Shown one piece after another: positions 1 to 7,754 of a DNA stretch of 55,463 bases; within the stretch, counting starts at the first letter, position 1, and each line of letters begins with the position of its first letter. Source of the DNA: an uncultured Victivallales bacterium (lineage in GTDB: Bacteria; Verrucomicrobiota; Lentisphaeria; Victivallales; UBA1829); assembly GCA_944391115.1 (NCBI GenBank), contig CALXSJ010000021.1, positions 1 to 55,463 on the forward strand, written 5' to 3'. The notes under the pieces are model-generated. The model searched no databases, was not told the origin of the DNA, and saw only the letters and a list, made by a program, of their open reading frames with translations. The translations under genes were made by a program, and so were the position numbers.

Positions 1-334
1 CATGGCCGGGGATGATGATGAAATTGCGGAACCCCTGCAGGGTCAGGGACTCGATGATTTCGCCGACAAGATTGGAAAATGTGTTGGGCTTCACATTGAT
101 CGTACCGGGAAGCATGCCGCCGGAAAACGTGTAATTCAGAACAGGCGCGGTAATGCATCCGAGCTTCTCGGCGAGGCGCACGGAGGCGAACTCCGCGTTG
201 CGGATGTCCACGTCAAGCGGCAGATGATAGCCGTGCTGTTCGCAGAGGGCATAGGGAATGATGACGGTCCTGTTCGTCTTGAGATAGTTCTGAACCTCTT
301 CCACTGTCATATGGCGCATTTCGCAGGTTTTCAT
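1..334 (-). CDS. Creatininase-family amidohydrolase (3' end outside window)
   Basis: The minus strand from 334 encodes the N-terminal 111 residues of a creatininase/creatinine amidohydrolase family protein; the rest lies beyond position 1. The family-typical metal-binding stretch EQHGYHLPLDVD is visible (Glu, His and Asp ligands), and the fragment ends in IIIPGH, which in the family is the start of a GHGGN motif. The start at 334 is chosen because AGAAGG lies about 8 bases upstream. Family members are cytoplasmic metal-dependent hydrolases of cyclic or linear amides, including creatininase and enzymes of other pathways; the substrate here cannot be told. The gene is divergent from the ROK regulator at 503, which could control it. 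Family assignment is firm, substrate unknown. Confidence 0.82.
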   Translation of the reverse strand, partial: MKTCEMRHMTVEEVQNYLKTNRTVIIPYALCEQHGYHLPLDVDIRNAEFASVRLAEKLGCITAPVLNYTFSGGMLPGTINVKPNTFSNLVGEIIESLTLQGFRNFIIIPGH

Positions 335-381
335 TTTGGAAACATCCTTCTACCGTTGGTGTGAGCTGCTTTTTTCTGCAT

Positions 382-411
382 ATATTATGAATGATTTTCC
401 TGTCATTTCAA
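382..411 (-). promoter_or_regulatory. Predicted sigma70 promoter of the creatininase-family gene
   Basis: On the minus strand a TTGAAA -35 box (406-411) is followed after 18 bases by TAATAT (382-387). This would start transcription about 40 bases upstream of the start codon at 334. Confidence 0.45.
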
Positions 412-430
412 CACTTTTTTCTTTTTTTTA

Positions 431-458
431 TTGACTTTTTCCCGGATAAATGTATTTT
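431..458 (+). promoter_or_regulatory. Predicted sigma70 promoter of the ROK regulator
   Basis: TTGACT (431-436), a 16-base spacer and TATTTT (453-458) lie 45 bases before the ROK start codon in a very A+T-rich gap. The divergent promoter at 382-411 is back to back with it, so one operator in this gap could control both genes. Confidence 0.4.
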
Positions 459-502
459 TATGATACGAATATGTTTTACAATTGACTTAAAAAGGTGTTG
501 CC

Positions 503-1678
503 ATGACAAAGAAATCCGATTTGCGTACTGAAATCATCCGTCAGATGCTCCTTTGCAGTTCGATCACACGCCCGGAACTGGTGCGGCGGACGGGGACCCG
601 GGCGGCGACCGTGTTCGAGGTGGTCGACGAGCTGAAGAGGGAAGGAATTCTGAGCGAGCCGGACCGGCGCGGCAGAAAGACGGGACGGCGCGCGCCCGCC
701 CTCTCGTTTCATCCGGACCATCTCTGGTGCGCGGGCATCGATTTCCAGGTGCGGAGGACCCGCGGCGTGGTCGCGGACATGACGGGAAAGATCCGGGCGG
801 AAGCGGAACTCGCCGCGCCGGAACGCACCTCGCTGCACGCCTGCCGGAATGAAATCCGGGAAGTTCTGCGGCGTCTGCGCGAACAGCTCGGGGAACGGTG
901 GAACCTCGTCAAGGGAATCGGGTTCGCCGATCCGGGTCTGGTCGATGTGGAAAAAGGCATTTCGATCCGCGCGGTCAACGTCCCCGGATGGGAAAACGCG
1001 CAGACGGGAAAATGGCTGGAAAGTGAAAATGCCGTCCGCGCGAAACTCTGGCCGGAGTGCACGGTGAAAACTTATATGGAATATCTTTCGCGCCTCCATG
1101 CGGAAAAGCCTCCGAAGAGTCTTTTCCATCTGGGAATGGACGACGGAATCGGCGGAGGTTTCGTCAAGGACGGCGTCTGCTTCATCGGGGATTCGAACCA
1201 GGGCATGGAGATCGGACACATCGTGATTGCGCCGAACGGACCGCTCTGCCAGTGCGGCAACCGGGGCTGTCTGGAAGCCGTGGCGGGCGAGACCGGGATC
1301 CGCCGCAGAATCCGGGAGGCGCTGAACAGCGGCGTGGATACGGAGATGACCCTGGAGGATTTTTCGCTTGCAAGATTCGTCGGATATGCAAAACAGGACA
1401 AGGCGGCGAAAATCATCGCCAACGAGGTCTGCGACAGCATCGGAAGCGCGCTTGCGGTCGCGGTCGCGCTGCTGAATCCCTCCATGATCGTCCTCAGCGG
1501 GGAGCTGACGAAACTCGGAACGGTCCTGACCAATGCGGTCGGGCGCGCACTCTCCATGAACTGCTTCGCCGGAGCAATCAAAGAACTGAAGATCGAACTC
1601 TCCACGCTCGGCGCGTTCGACACCGCGCGCGGCGCGGCCCTTCTCATGCGCGACGCGCTTCTGAAGGAGGAGAACTGA
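503..1678 (+). CDS. ROK-family transcriptional regulator
   Basis: A 391-residue protein with an N-terminal winged helix-turn-helix (about residues 5-65) followed by a ROK sugar-kinase-like domain, as in NagC, Mlc and XylR. The glycine-rich loop DDGIGGGFVKDG and the zinc site CQCGNRGCLEAVAG are present. The ENDAN-type segment that carries the catalytic Asp in ROK kinases is replaced by VKTYMEYLSRLHAEK, which resembles Mlc-type regulators; the protein is therefore probably a sugar-responsive repressor without kinase activity. It lies between the divergent creatininase-family gene and, tail to tail, the fucosidase operon, so either could be its target. Start ATG at 503 follows AAAAAGG. Confidence 0.88.
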   Translation: MTKKSDLRTEIIRQMLLCSSITRPELVRRTGTRAATVFEVVDELKREGILSEPDRRGRKTGRRAPALSFHPDHLWCAGIDFQVRRTRGVVADMTGKIRAEAELAAPERTSLHACRNEIREVLRRLREQLGERWNLVKGIGFADPGLVDVEKGISIRAVNVPGWENAQTGKWLESENAVRAKLWPECTVKTYMEYLSRLHAEKPPKSLFHLGMDDGIGGGFVKDGVCFIGDSNQGMEIGHIVIAPNGPLCQCGNRGCLEAVAGETGIRRRIREALNSGVDTEMTLEDFSLARFVGYAKQDKAAKIIANEVCDSIGSALAVAVALLNPSMIVLSGELTKLGTVLTNAVGRALSMNCFAGAIKELKIELSTLGAFDTARGAALLMRDALLKEEN

Positions 1679-1685
1679 ACGACGC

Positions 1686-2960
1686 CTATTCTTCCGCGTT
1701 TCTTTCGGAAAGGATGTAAAATTTATCTCCTTCCCGGACAAGTTCCGGAACGGGGAAAGTGATCTCGGATCCCTTTGCGGCGGAATCCGCCGCCGCATCC
1801 TCCGCGCGCAGCGGATCGATCACCCCCTCGACAACGCCCGTCGTCGGGCCGGTGACAAGAAAACGCTCCCCGGCACGGACCCCCCGCGCCGTCAGCCGGA
1901 CCGCCGCGACTTTGAGTTTCGGATACCAGTGCGTCACTTTTCCAGCAAAGGTTTTGACAAGCGTCGAACGGTTTTCCGCCGACTCCGCCCATTCGCCGGT
2001 CTTTTCGCCCAGATAATAGCCACCGTGCCAGAAACCGCGGTTGAAAACTTCCCCGAGACGTTTTTCCCATTGCGCCAGCTGTCCGCGGTCCGGCCGCAGG
2101 CCGCTGCGCCATGCGTTCACGGCCTCGCGGTAGACGCGCGTCACCGCTGCAACGTAATCGGAAGAGCGTCCCCTGCCCTCGATCTTCAGCACGGACACGC
2201 CGGCATCCAGAATGCGCGGAAGAATGCCGACCGTGCAGAGATCGCGCGGCGACATCACGTAACGGTTGTCAATCACAAGCTCCTGCCCCGTGACCGTGTC
2301 GCGCACCGTATAGGAACGGCGGCAGGGCTGATAACAGTTCCCGCGGTTCGCCGACGTGTTGAAGACGGCGAGACTCATGTAGCACTTTCCGGAAACCGCC
2401 GCGCAGAGGGCGCCATGAACGAACAGTTCAATCCCGACCAGTTCGCCGGACGGCCCCCGGATATTCTGTTCGCGGATTCCCGCGCAGAGCCGTCCGATCT
2501 GTGCAAGCGTCAGCTCGCGCGCGGGAACGACCACATCCGCATAACGCGCATAAAACCGGACCGCCGCAAGGTTGGCGACATTCGCCTGCACGGAGAGATG
2601 CGCGGGAAGCCCCGCCTCGCCGACGGCGGCAAGCACGGCGGGATCCGCCGCAATGACGGCGTCAACGCCGGCGTTTTTCGCGTCCGCGCAGATGCCGCGG
2701 ACCGCGGGAATCTCGGAATCGTAAACGATCGTGTTGAGCGCAAGAAACGCCCGCGCACCCGCGCCGTGGCAGAGTTCCGTGATCCGGGGCAGATCCTCCC
2801 GGCGGAAATTCGCCGCCGCGCGGGAACGCATATTCAGAGTTCCGACGCCGAAATAAACCGCGTCCGCGCCGGAGCGGAGCGCCGCATGGAGCGACTCGAA
2901 ATCTCCGGCCGGCGCCAGCAGAATCACACTGCGCGTGGATGCACTCTTTTCCGTATTCAT
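1686..2960 (-). CDS. Peptidase U32 family protein (TrhP/YegQ-like)
   Basis: A 424-residue U32-family protein. It starts LLAPAGDFESLHAALRSGADAVYFG, and carries the family signature HGALCAAVSGKCYMS followed by further cysteines (GNCYQPC) that in characterised members bind an Fe-S cluster, then KIEGRGRSSDYVAAVTRVYR. Despite the name, studied members (TrhP, RlhA, UbiU/V) act in hydroxylation of tRNA, rRNA or ubiquinone precursors. Length and layout best fit TrhP, which makes 5-hydroxyuridine in tRNA; this is inference. The ATG at 2960 is preferred over the upstream in-frame one (3170) because the latter lies inside the preceding gene. It is the last gene of the fucosidase operon, 19 bases after the AAC(3)-like gene. 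Confidence 0.82.
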   Translation of the reverse strand: MNTEKSASTRSVILLAPAGDFESLHAALRSGADAVYFGVGTLNMRSRAAANFRREDLPRITELCHGAGARAFLALNTIVYDSEIPAVRGICADAKNAGVDAVIAADPAVLAAVGEAGLPAHLSVQANVANLAAVRFYARYADVVVPARELTLAQIGRLCAGIREQNIRGPSGELVGIELFVHGALCAAVSGKCYMSLAVFNTSANRGNCYQPCRRSYTVRDTVTGQELVIDNRYVMSPRDLCTVGILPRILDAGVSVLKIEGRGRSSDYVAAVTRVYREAVNAWRSGLRPDRGQLAQWEKRLGEVFNRGFWHGGYYLGEKTGEWAESAENRSTLVKTFAGKVTHWYPKLKVAAVRLTARGVRAGERFLVTGPTTGVVEGVIDPLRAEDAAADSAAKGSEITFPVPELVREGDKFYILSERNAEE

Positions 2961-2979
2961 TGCAGCGGCGCAATCCCTT

Positions 2980-4416
2980 TCACATCGCGCCCAGAAGATT
3001 CCGGAAATCATGCACGGCATCTTCCAGGGAACCGGGATAAACCACGCCGCCGCCAAGGCAGAGGAATCCGCTGAAATTGTGGCAGCGGAGGATCGAAAGC
3101 AGTTCTTTGATCTCCCCGTTTCCGCACGCGAGCGCGGTCGGCTCGCCGTCCCATTTGCAGTCCGATACATCCAGCTGATTCATGAACTTGATGAAACGCC
3201 CGGCGCGGTAGGACTGCAGGAACGGCATTTCGCCCGCAAGGACAAAGCGCGGACCGTTGAACGTGAGGCCGCAGCCGGATTTCTCCGCAAGCTCCGCAAT
3301 CGCCTTCTTTGCGGAAAGCGCGCTCTGGCAGAGATTGACGAAACTGACTTCGATTCCCGCCTTCTGCAAGACTTCCGCCGCATTCTGCGAATTCATCAGG
3401 GGAAGAATTGCGCGCCGGATGCCGCAAGAGGAAAGCAGTCCGGCAAGCTTCGCCGGATCATCCGGCACGGCGGGAACGCGCAGCGCGGAGACGGCAATTC
3501 CCGCTTCCGCCAGCTCCTCGACGGCACGTCTGAGCTTGTCCGCCGGAGTCAGTGCACACGCCCTCCCCTGCAGATAATCCAGTTCAATCAGCGAGATTCC
3601 CACGCGCTTCAGATTCTCGATCATCTCGGGCACATAACGCCCGGCAAGACGGGAGGAGACAGTCAGACGGAACGACTCCTCCGCCATCTCCGCCGCAAAA
3701 ATCGCGGCGCGCTGGCGCACGCAGTCCGCACAGGAGGGATTCGAGCAGAGCGCAAAGGCGGGATCCTCCTCTCCAAGCGCAAGCAGTACTTCAAACATCT
3801 TCGATGCGCGGATCAGCCGGACCTGCGCATTGCCGATCCTGCCGGTGCGCATTGCCCCGCTTTCCAGCAGGATGCGGTCAAGCCCGATGAAATCGCGATG
3901 GGGACCGGGATAGAAATTCCATGTTCTGGTAACCTCCTCCCCCTCCGGCGTCCGGAAGGTGCGCGTCACCGGGGAAAGATACGGCAGTCTGAGAAGCGCT
4001 TCCACGGAATGGAGCGACGTGTTGCGGTCCTGATCCACGCCGAGAAGACAGATCCAGCCGTCCTTCTCCGCGAGCTTCGTGAACGGCGTATTCCTCCCGT
4101 GCGCCGTATCGGCCTTCCAGTGTCCGGCGCAGAACTCCTTCGCCGCCGCGCCGACCGCCGCAACCGTGCCGACCGGGCAGTCGCTGAACACCGCGTCAGG
4201 ACGCTTCTTCAGCACTTCCGGAATGATCCCGAGCGCGCCGAAGGCAGGCACAAGAAGGGTTCCGCGTTTTCCGATCACATCCAGAAACGCCTTGATGACA
4301 GCCTCCGCGCCGCCTTCGACATGGCCGAGGCTTATCAGGGAACTGTGCAGCAGAACGCAGTTCCCTCTCCCCAGACCGAGTTCACGAAGCGATTTTGCCA
4401 GTTCGGCAGCATTCAT
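2980..4416 (-). CDS. AAC(3)-like acetyltransferase fused to sugar phosphate isomerase-like TIM barrel
   Basis: A 478-residue two-domain protein. Residues about 1-245 match the aminoglycoside 3-N-acetyltransferase/YokD fold (LLHSSLISLGHVEGGAEA, GTLLVPAF, AHGRNTPFTKL and LLGVDQDRNTSLHSVE, with the family His). Residues about 255-478 look like a xylose-isomerase-type TIM barrel (sugar phosphate isomerase/epimerase), ending in SGFLCLGGGVVYPGSLEDA. The start at 4416 has AAAGGAGTT 8 bases upstream; an in-frame GTG at 4479 has no spacing to its ribosome site. The setting (fucosidase and cyclase-family genes) argues for acyl-CoA-dependent modification of an amino sugar or related metabolite, not antibiotic resistance. 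Exact substrate unknown; the second domain could be non-catalytic. Confidence 0.75.
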   Translation of the reverse strand: MNAAELAKSLRELGLGRGNCVLLHSSLISLGHVEGGAEAVIKAFLDVIGKRGTLLVPAFGALGIIPEVLKKRPDAVFSDCPVGTVAAVGAAAKEFCAGHWKADTAHGRNTPFTKLAEKDGWICLLGVDQDRNTSLHSVEALLRLPYLSPVTRTFRTPEGEEVTRTWNFYPGPHRDFIGLDRILLESGAMRTGRIGNAQVRLIRASKMFEVLLALGEEDPAFALCSNPSCADCVRQRAAIFAAEMAEESFRLTVSSRLAGRYVPEMIENLKRVGISLIELDYLQGRACALTPADKLRRAVEELAEAGIAVSALRVPAVPDDPAKLAGLLSSCGIRRAILPLMNSQNAAEVLQKAGIEVSFVNLCQSALSAKKAIAELAEKSGCGLTFNGPRFVLAGEMPFLQSYRAGRFIKFMNQLDVSDCKWDGEPTALACGNGEIKELLSILRCHNFSGFLCLGGGVVYPGSLEDAVHDFRNLLGAM

Positions 4417-4475
4417 AGCGACAACTCCTTTTCTTGAAAAATCCAGTTTTTTGTCTCCCGCGGCAAGGCGCACGG

Positions 4476-5102
4476 TCACTCCTCCTGTTCGGCGATCAGG
4501 CGGCAGGGAATCTGGGTGACTCCGGCAAGCGGCAGAAAGAGACAGGTGATTTTCACCTCTCCGCAGTGGAGCGCGGCAAGATTCGCCGGACAGCAGATCG
4601 TCGTTACGCCCGCCTGAAAAAGCTTCAAAAACACCCCGTGCAGCGCCTGGCTCTCGTAAACGTCGGAGATCAGGTAGCGCACCCCGCAGGCGATGATCCA
4701 GTCGAGCGCGCTGTGATCCAGATAGACGATACGGAACGGCAGCTCGGTTTCATCGCGCGCGCCAAGGGCGTTGATCACCAGGACAGGCGTATGCACTTTC
4801 CCGCCGAATGCGGCCTCCAGTTCCGCATCGGACACCGGCCCATGATCGCGGTCAAGCCGGATCACCGAAGCAGGAGCGCGGTAAAGCTCCCGGACGGGAA
4901 AGTTTCCGGCGTCCACGCCGTTGTCCGTCTCCCGGATGTGGCCGGGGAAATCGATGTAAGTTCCGAGCATGGAACTTTCCGCAATGCGGTAGATGACGCC
5001 CGTGTAGCGTGTGTTCGCGGATTCCAGCGGAACTTCAGACACGGCAGCCTCAAAACCGTCTTTCCCGCCCCTCCATCTTCTTGTCAGGTCAGCAATATGC
5101 AT
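4476..5102 (-). CDS. Cyclase-family (kynurenine formamidase-like) protein
   Basis: A 208-residue protein of the cyclase superfamily (PF04199: kynurenine formamidase, isatin hydrolase and relatives). The metal-binding signature, usually HxGTHxDxPxH, appears here as GTYIDFPGH, so the Asp and last His remain while one ligand His has become Tyr; ESSML precedes it, so the first His is also missing. Enzymatic metal binding is thus uncertain. The C-terminal half retains the family pattern (VYLDHSALDWIIACGVRYLISD). Start ATG at 5102 follows GAGGATGAAAG. It sits 102 bases after the fucosidase gene and 59 before the AAC(3)-like fusion, all on the minus strand. Confidence 0.72.
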   Translation of the reverse strand: MHIADLTRRWRGGKDGFEAAVSEVPLESANTRYTGVIYRIAESSMLGTYIDFPGHIRETDNGVDAGNFPVRELYRAPASVIRLDRDHGPVSDAELEAAFGGKVHTPVLVINALGARDETELPFRIVYLDHSALDWIIACGVRYLISDVYESQALHGVFLKLFQAGVTTICCPANLAALHCGEVKITCLFLPLAGVTQIPCRLIAEQEE

Positions 5103-5204
5103 CTTTCATCCTCATAGATTCCATATGACAATATAGACCATTTTCCGGACCGGACAACAGGGCAGAGGAAAAATCAGCATTTTTTATGATACGGAAACGG
5201 ATCA

Positions 5205-6473
5205 TTAATACTGAATGTCCGACGGAGCGGGATCATAGCGGGTGTGACGGCACTTCGGAACGCGCATGCCGCCGGTCCGGTAGATGGACGGGACGCCGTC
5301 GCACTCGAATTTCAGCACCGGGCAGAACGCTTCCGCCATCGCCTCCGGCAGGGAAACGGCGATTTTTCCGCCGTCCTGCGTAAAAGAGAGCTCACCGAAA
5401 GGAACGCTTGTCACGCGCCTCACACGCATTTCAAACCCGGAAAACGCCAGCATTGCGCCGGGATAATAGAGCATCGTGAAGAAGAGATTGTTTCCGGAAG
5501 CGGAAAAGACACCGGCTCCGTCCCAGTCCGTGCGTTCGTCTTCTTTCCGGAAATAAGCGCCGAGCTTCATGATCTCGTTGTCCGTCACCGCTTCGCGCCC
5601 GCCTGCACGGAGCCACGCGCCGACCTTGCGGATGATCGAAACGGATTTTTCCGGAATCGAACCGTCGCCGCGCGGACCGATGTTCAGAAGCAGATTCCCT
5701 TTTCCGTTGGCGCAGGTCAGGAGCATTTTCACGACACTGCGCGGCGACTTCCACTCCTCGTCGGAAATATGGAAACCCCAGTGTTCGTTCAGCGTCATGC
5801 AGGCCTCCCAGGGATGCCAGGGATCAGGCACGGAGAGGTGGTTTTCGGGCGTCCCGAAATCGCCCGGCAGGCAGTTCCGCCCGTTGAAGATCAGATGCGT
5901 CTGGATGCTCCGCGCCATCTCGTTCATCCGCTCGGCCTGCCATCCGTTCGCGTCAAACGGCCACCAGCCGTCGTACCAGAGGATGTCGATCGGATTGAAA
6001 CGCGTGAGAAGCTCCCGGATCCGGTCAAAGGTATGCCGGATGAAGATCCGATAGTCGGCGTCGGATTCCAGCGCGGCAACCGCGTCGGGCCGGTCGTGCC
6101 AGTTGTTCAGGCTGTGATAGAGTCCGATTCCGAGTCCGTGTTTCCGTGCGGCATCAACGAGTTCCGCCACAAGATCGCGTCCGCAGAACGCCTTTGCATT
6201 GAAAGAGCTCAGCGCGGTGTCGTAGAGACGAAACCCCTCATGATGCATGGTAGTGAAAACAATGTATTTCATTCCGCCGTCCACGGCAAGACGGCAGATT
6301 TCTTCCGCGCTGAAGCGCGAAGGGTTGAACTTTTCCGCAAGTTTTTCCATTTCCGCGGGCGGGATCTGTTCGCGGTTCATCACCCACTCTCCGCGACCCA
6401 GCATGCTGAACAGTCCGTAATGAACAAACATCCCGTAGCGCATTGTGCTGAATATTTCCACTTCTTTTTTCAT
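5205..6473 (-). CDS. Alpha-L-fucosidase, GH29
   Basis: A 422-residue glycoside hydrolase family 29 protein. Visible family patterns are RYGMFVHYGLFS near the N-terminus, GMKYIVFTTMHHEGFRLYDT, LGIGLYHSLNNWHD and DILWYDGWWPFD, which contains the nucleophile Asp, then GNLLLNIGPRGDGSIPE. No signal peptide is seen, so it probably acts in the cytoplasm on imported fucosylated sugars. The ATG at 6473 is preferred to the one at 6494 because GAAAGGAA lies between them at proper spacing. It heads an operon of four genes reaching 1686 with a clear promoter upstream. Confidence 0.9.
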   Translation of the reverse strand: MKKEVEIFSTMRYGMFVHYGLFSMLGRGEWVMNREQIPPAEMEKLAEKFNPSRFSAEEICRLAVDGGMKYIVFTTMHHEGFRLYDTALSSFNAKAFCGRDLVAELVDAARKHGLGIGLYHSLNNWHDRPDAVAALESDADYRIFIRHTFDRIRELLTRFNPIDILWYDGWWPFDANGWQAERMNEMARSIQTHLIFNGRNCLPGDFGTPENHLSVPDPWHPWEACMTLNEHWGFHISDEEWKSPRSVVKMLLTCANGKGNLLLNIGPRGDGSIPEKSVSIIRKVGAWLRAGGREAVTDNEIMKLGAYFRKEDERTDWDGAGVFSASGNNLFFTMLYYPGAMLAFSGFEMRVRRVTSVPFGELSFTQDGGKIAVSLPEAMAEAFCPVLKFECDGVPSIYRTGGMRVPKCRHTRYDPAPSDIQY

Positions 6474-6522
6474 AACCGCATTCCTTTCACGCATTGCATG
6501 AGGTTTCTCTGAAAAACGGAAT

Positions 6523-6550
6523 ACTATACGCTTCCGGGTGCGGATTGCAA
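6523..6550 (-). promoter_or_regulatory. Predicted sigma70 promoter of the fucosidase operon
   Basis: On the minus strand TTGCAA (6545-6550), 16-base spacer and TATAGT (6523-6528) predict a start about 43 bases before the fucosidase gene. TATAGT recurs as the -10 box of other promoters in this window. Confidence 0.6.
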
Positions 6551-6643
6551 GGCGCGAAATTCAGGATTGCCGTTGTCCGCGGCGGGAAGCAGGCCGGAAC
6601 AAAGGCAAATTATTGCAAGCGGAAAAACCTCTCTTCCGGAAGA

Positions 6644-7498
6644 TCATTCCCCAGAAAAAGGCGGAGTGACGGTGCCGGAGGCGCGGAGAAGATCCGCCAT
6701 GCGGAGGAATTGCGCGCCGCTCACTTTTTCCGCACGGATGTCCGGATCAATGCCGAGCGTGCGCATGGCATTCTCCACCTGCGCGAGACCGAAAACCGCG
6801 CCCGCCTGTTTGAGCATCTTTTTCCGGCGGTGGGCAAAGGAGGCATTCACAAGGCGCGTCAGATTGCGGAAGCGCGGAGCGTCGGGCGCGTCAGGGCGGA
6901 GCGTCAGGCGCAGCACGCTCGAATCCACCTCGGGACGCGGGTGGAACATCTGCGGCGGCGCCGTCTTGACAAGCTCCACCGTATACATCGACTGGATGCG
7001 GATCGACAGCGCGCCGTATTCGTCGGTATCCTCCTTCGCGGTGAAGCGCATCGCCACCTCCTTCTGCAGCATGATGAACATTTCGGAAGGGGGCGTTTTC
7101 AGGGAAAGCATGTTCGCGACGATCACCGTCCCCGCCGAATACGGAAGATTCGAGATCAGCCGGAACGGCGTATCGATGCCGTAAATGCTCGCGATATCCA
7201 CCCGGCACGCGTCGCCCTCGATCAGGCAGAGTCCGCGGTTCGCGTAGGTCATCCGGAGCCACGTCGCCAGTTTGCGGTCAAACTCGATGGCGGCGACCGA
7301 AGCGCCGGTTTTGAGCAGACGCGAAGTCAGCGCGCCGAATCCGGGACCGACCTCGATGATCCGGTCGCCGGGTTTGACGTCGGCAAGACGGATGAGCGCA
7401 TCCAGAAAATTGTCGTCGATCAGGAAATTCTGCCCGAGCTTCCGGTTCGGGGCGATCCCGAGCGACTTCATCAGCTGATCCAGTTCGCTTTTTTTCAT
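6644..7498 (-). CDS. rsmA: 16S rRNA dimethyladenosine transferase RsmA (KsgA)
   Basis: A 284-residue methyltransferase that uses S-adenosylmethionine to dimethylate two adjacent adenines near the 3' end of 16S rRNA. The sequence shows the typical N-terminus KLGQNFLIDDNFLDAL, the SAM-binding motif IIEVGPGFGALTS, the acidic EFDRKL, and the catalytic motif NLPYSAG, followed by FHPRPEVDSSVLRL. Length is normal for the family. It is the last of three closely spaced minus-strand genes (CorA-like, FmdB-like, rsmA), starting 10 bases after the FmdB-like gene stops. Confidence 0.96.
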   Translation of the reverse strand: MKKSELDQLMKSLGIAPNRKLGQNFLIDDNFLDALIRLADVKPGDRIIEVGPGFGALTSRLLKTGASVAAIEFDRKLATWLRMTYANRGLCLIEGDACRVDIASIYGIDTPFRLISNLPYSAGTVIVANMLSLKTPPSEMFIMLQKEVAMRFTAKEDTDEYGALSIRIQSMYTVELVKTAPPQMFHPRPEVDSSVLRLTLRPDAPDAPRFRNLTRLVNASFAHRRKKMLKQAGAVFGLAQVENAMRTLGIDPDIRAEKVSGAQFLRMADLLRASGTVTPPFSGE

Positions 7499-7508
7499 GG
7501 AAAAACCG

Positions 7509-7742
7509 TCAGTGTCTGTGTCCGCAGCAGCCGCCGCAGCCGCAGGAGGAGGACGCGGAGGGACACGATTCCGCCGCTGGGCATTTTCCGGAGGAGGACG
7601 GCACCGAAGGCGAGAAGGTGGAGAGACGGCGTTTCAGGTTCCGGGAGTCGCATTTCGGACACGCCGGTTTCGATTCGGAATTCCGGACCAGCGCCTCGAA
7701 CGCGTTTCCGCAGTCTGCGCAGATGTATTCGTAGATCGGCAT
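7509..7742 (-). CDS. FmdB-family zinc ribbon protein
   Basis: A 77-residue protein starting MPIYEYICADCGNAFE, with a second knuckle CPKC, giving the four-cysteine zinc ribbon of the FmdB family, whose members are thought to be regulatory. After residue about 50 it has a Ser-rich linker and a Cys/His-rich tail (CGCGGCCGHRH) that could bind a further metal ion. It lies 12 bases after the CorA-like gene and 10 before rsmA, so the three are likely cotranscribed. Confidence 0.85.
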   Translation of the reverse strand: MPIYEYICADCGNAFEALVRNSESKPACPKCDSRNLKRRLSTFSPSVPSSSGKCPAAESCPSASSSCGCGGCCGHRH

Positions 7743-7754
7743 AGTGTAAACTCC

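Noticed and set aside
476-1798. 440-codon minus-strand frame opposite the ROK gene
   Set aside because: Shadow frame rich in Arg and Asp; the plus-strand protein is recognised.
2980-4416. Aminoglycoside resistance gene
   Set aside because: The domain is AAC(3)-like, but fusion to an isomerase-like barrel and a fucosidase operon setting make a metabolic role more likely.
2935-4437. 500-codon plus-strand frame opposite the AAC(3)-like gene
   Set aside because: Antisense shadow produced by G+C-rich codon usage; no family resemblance.
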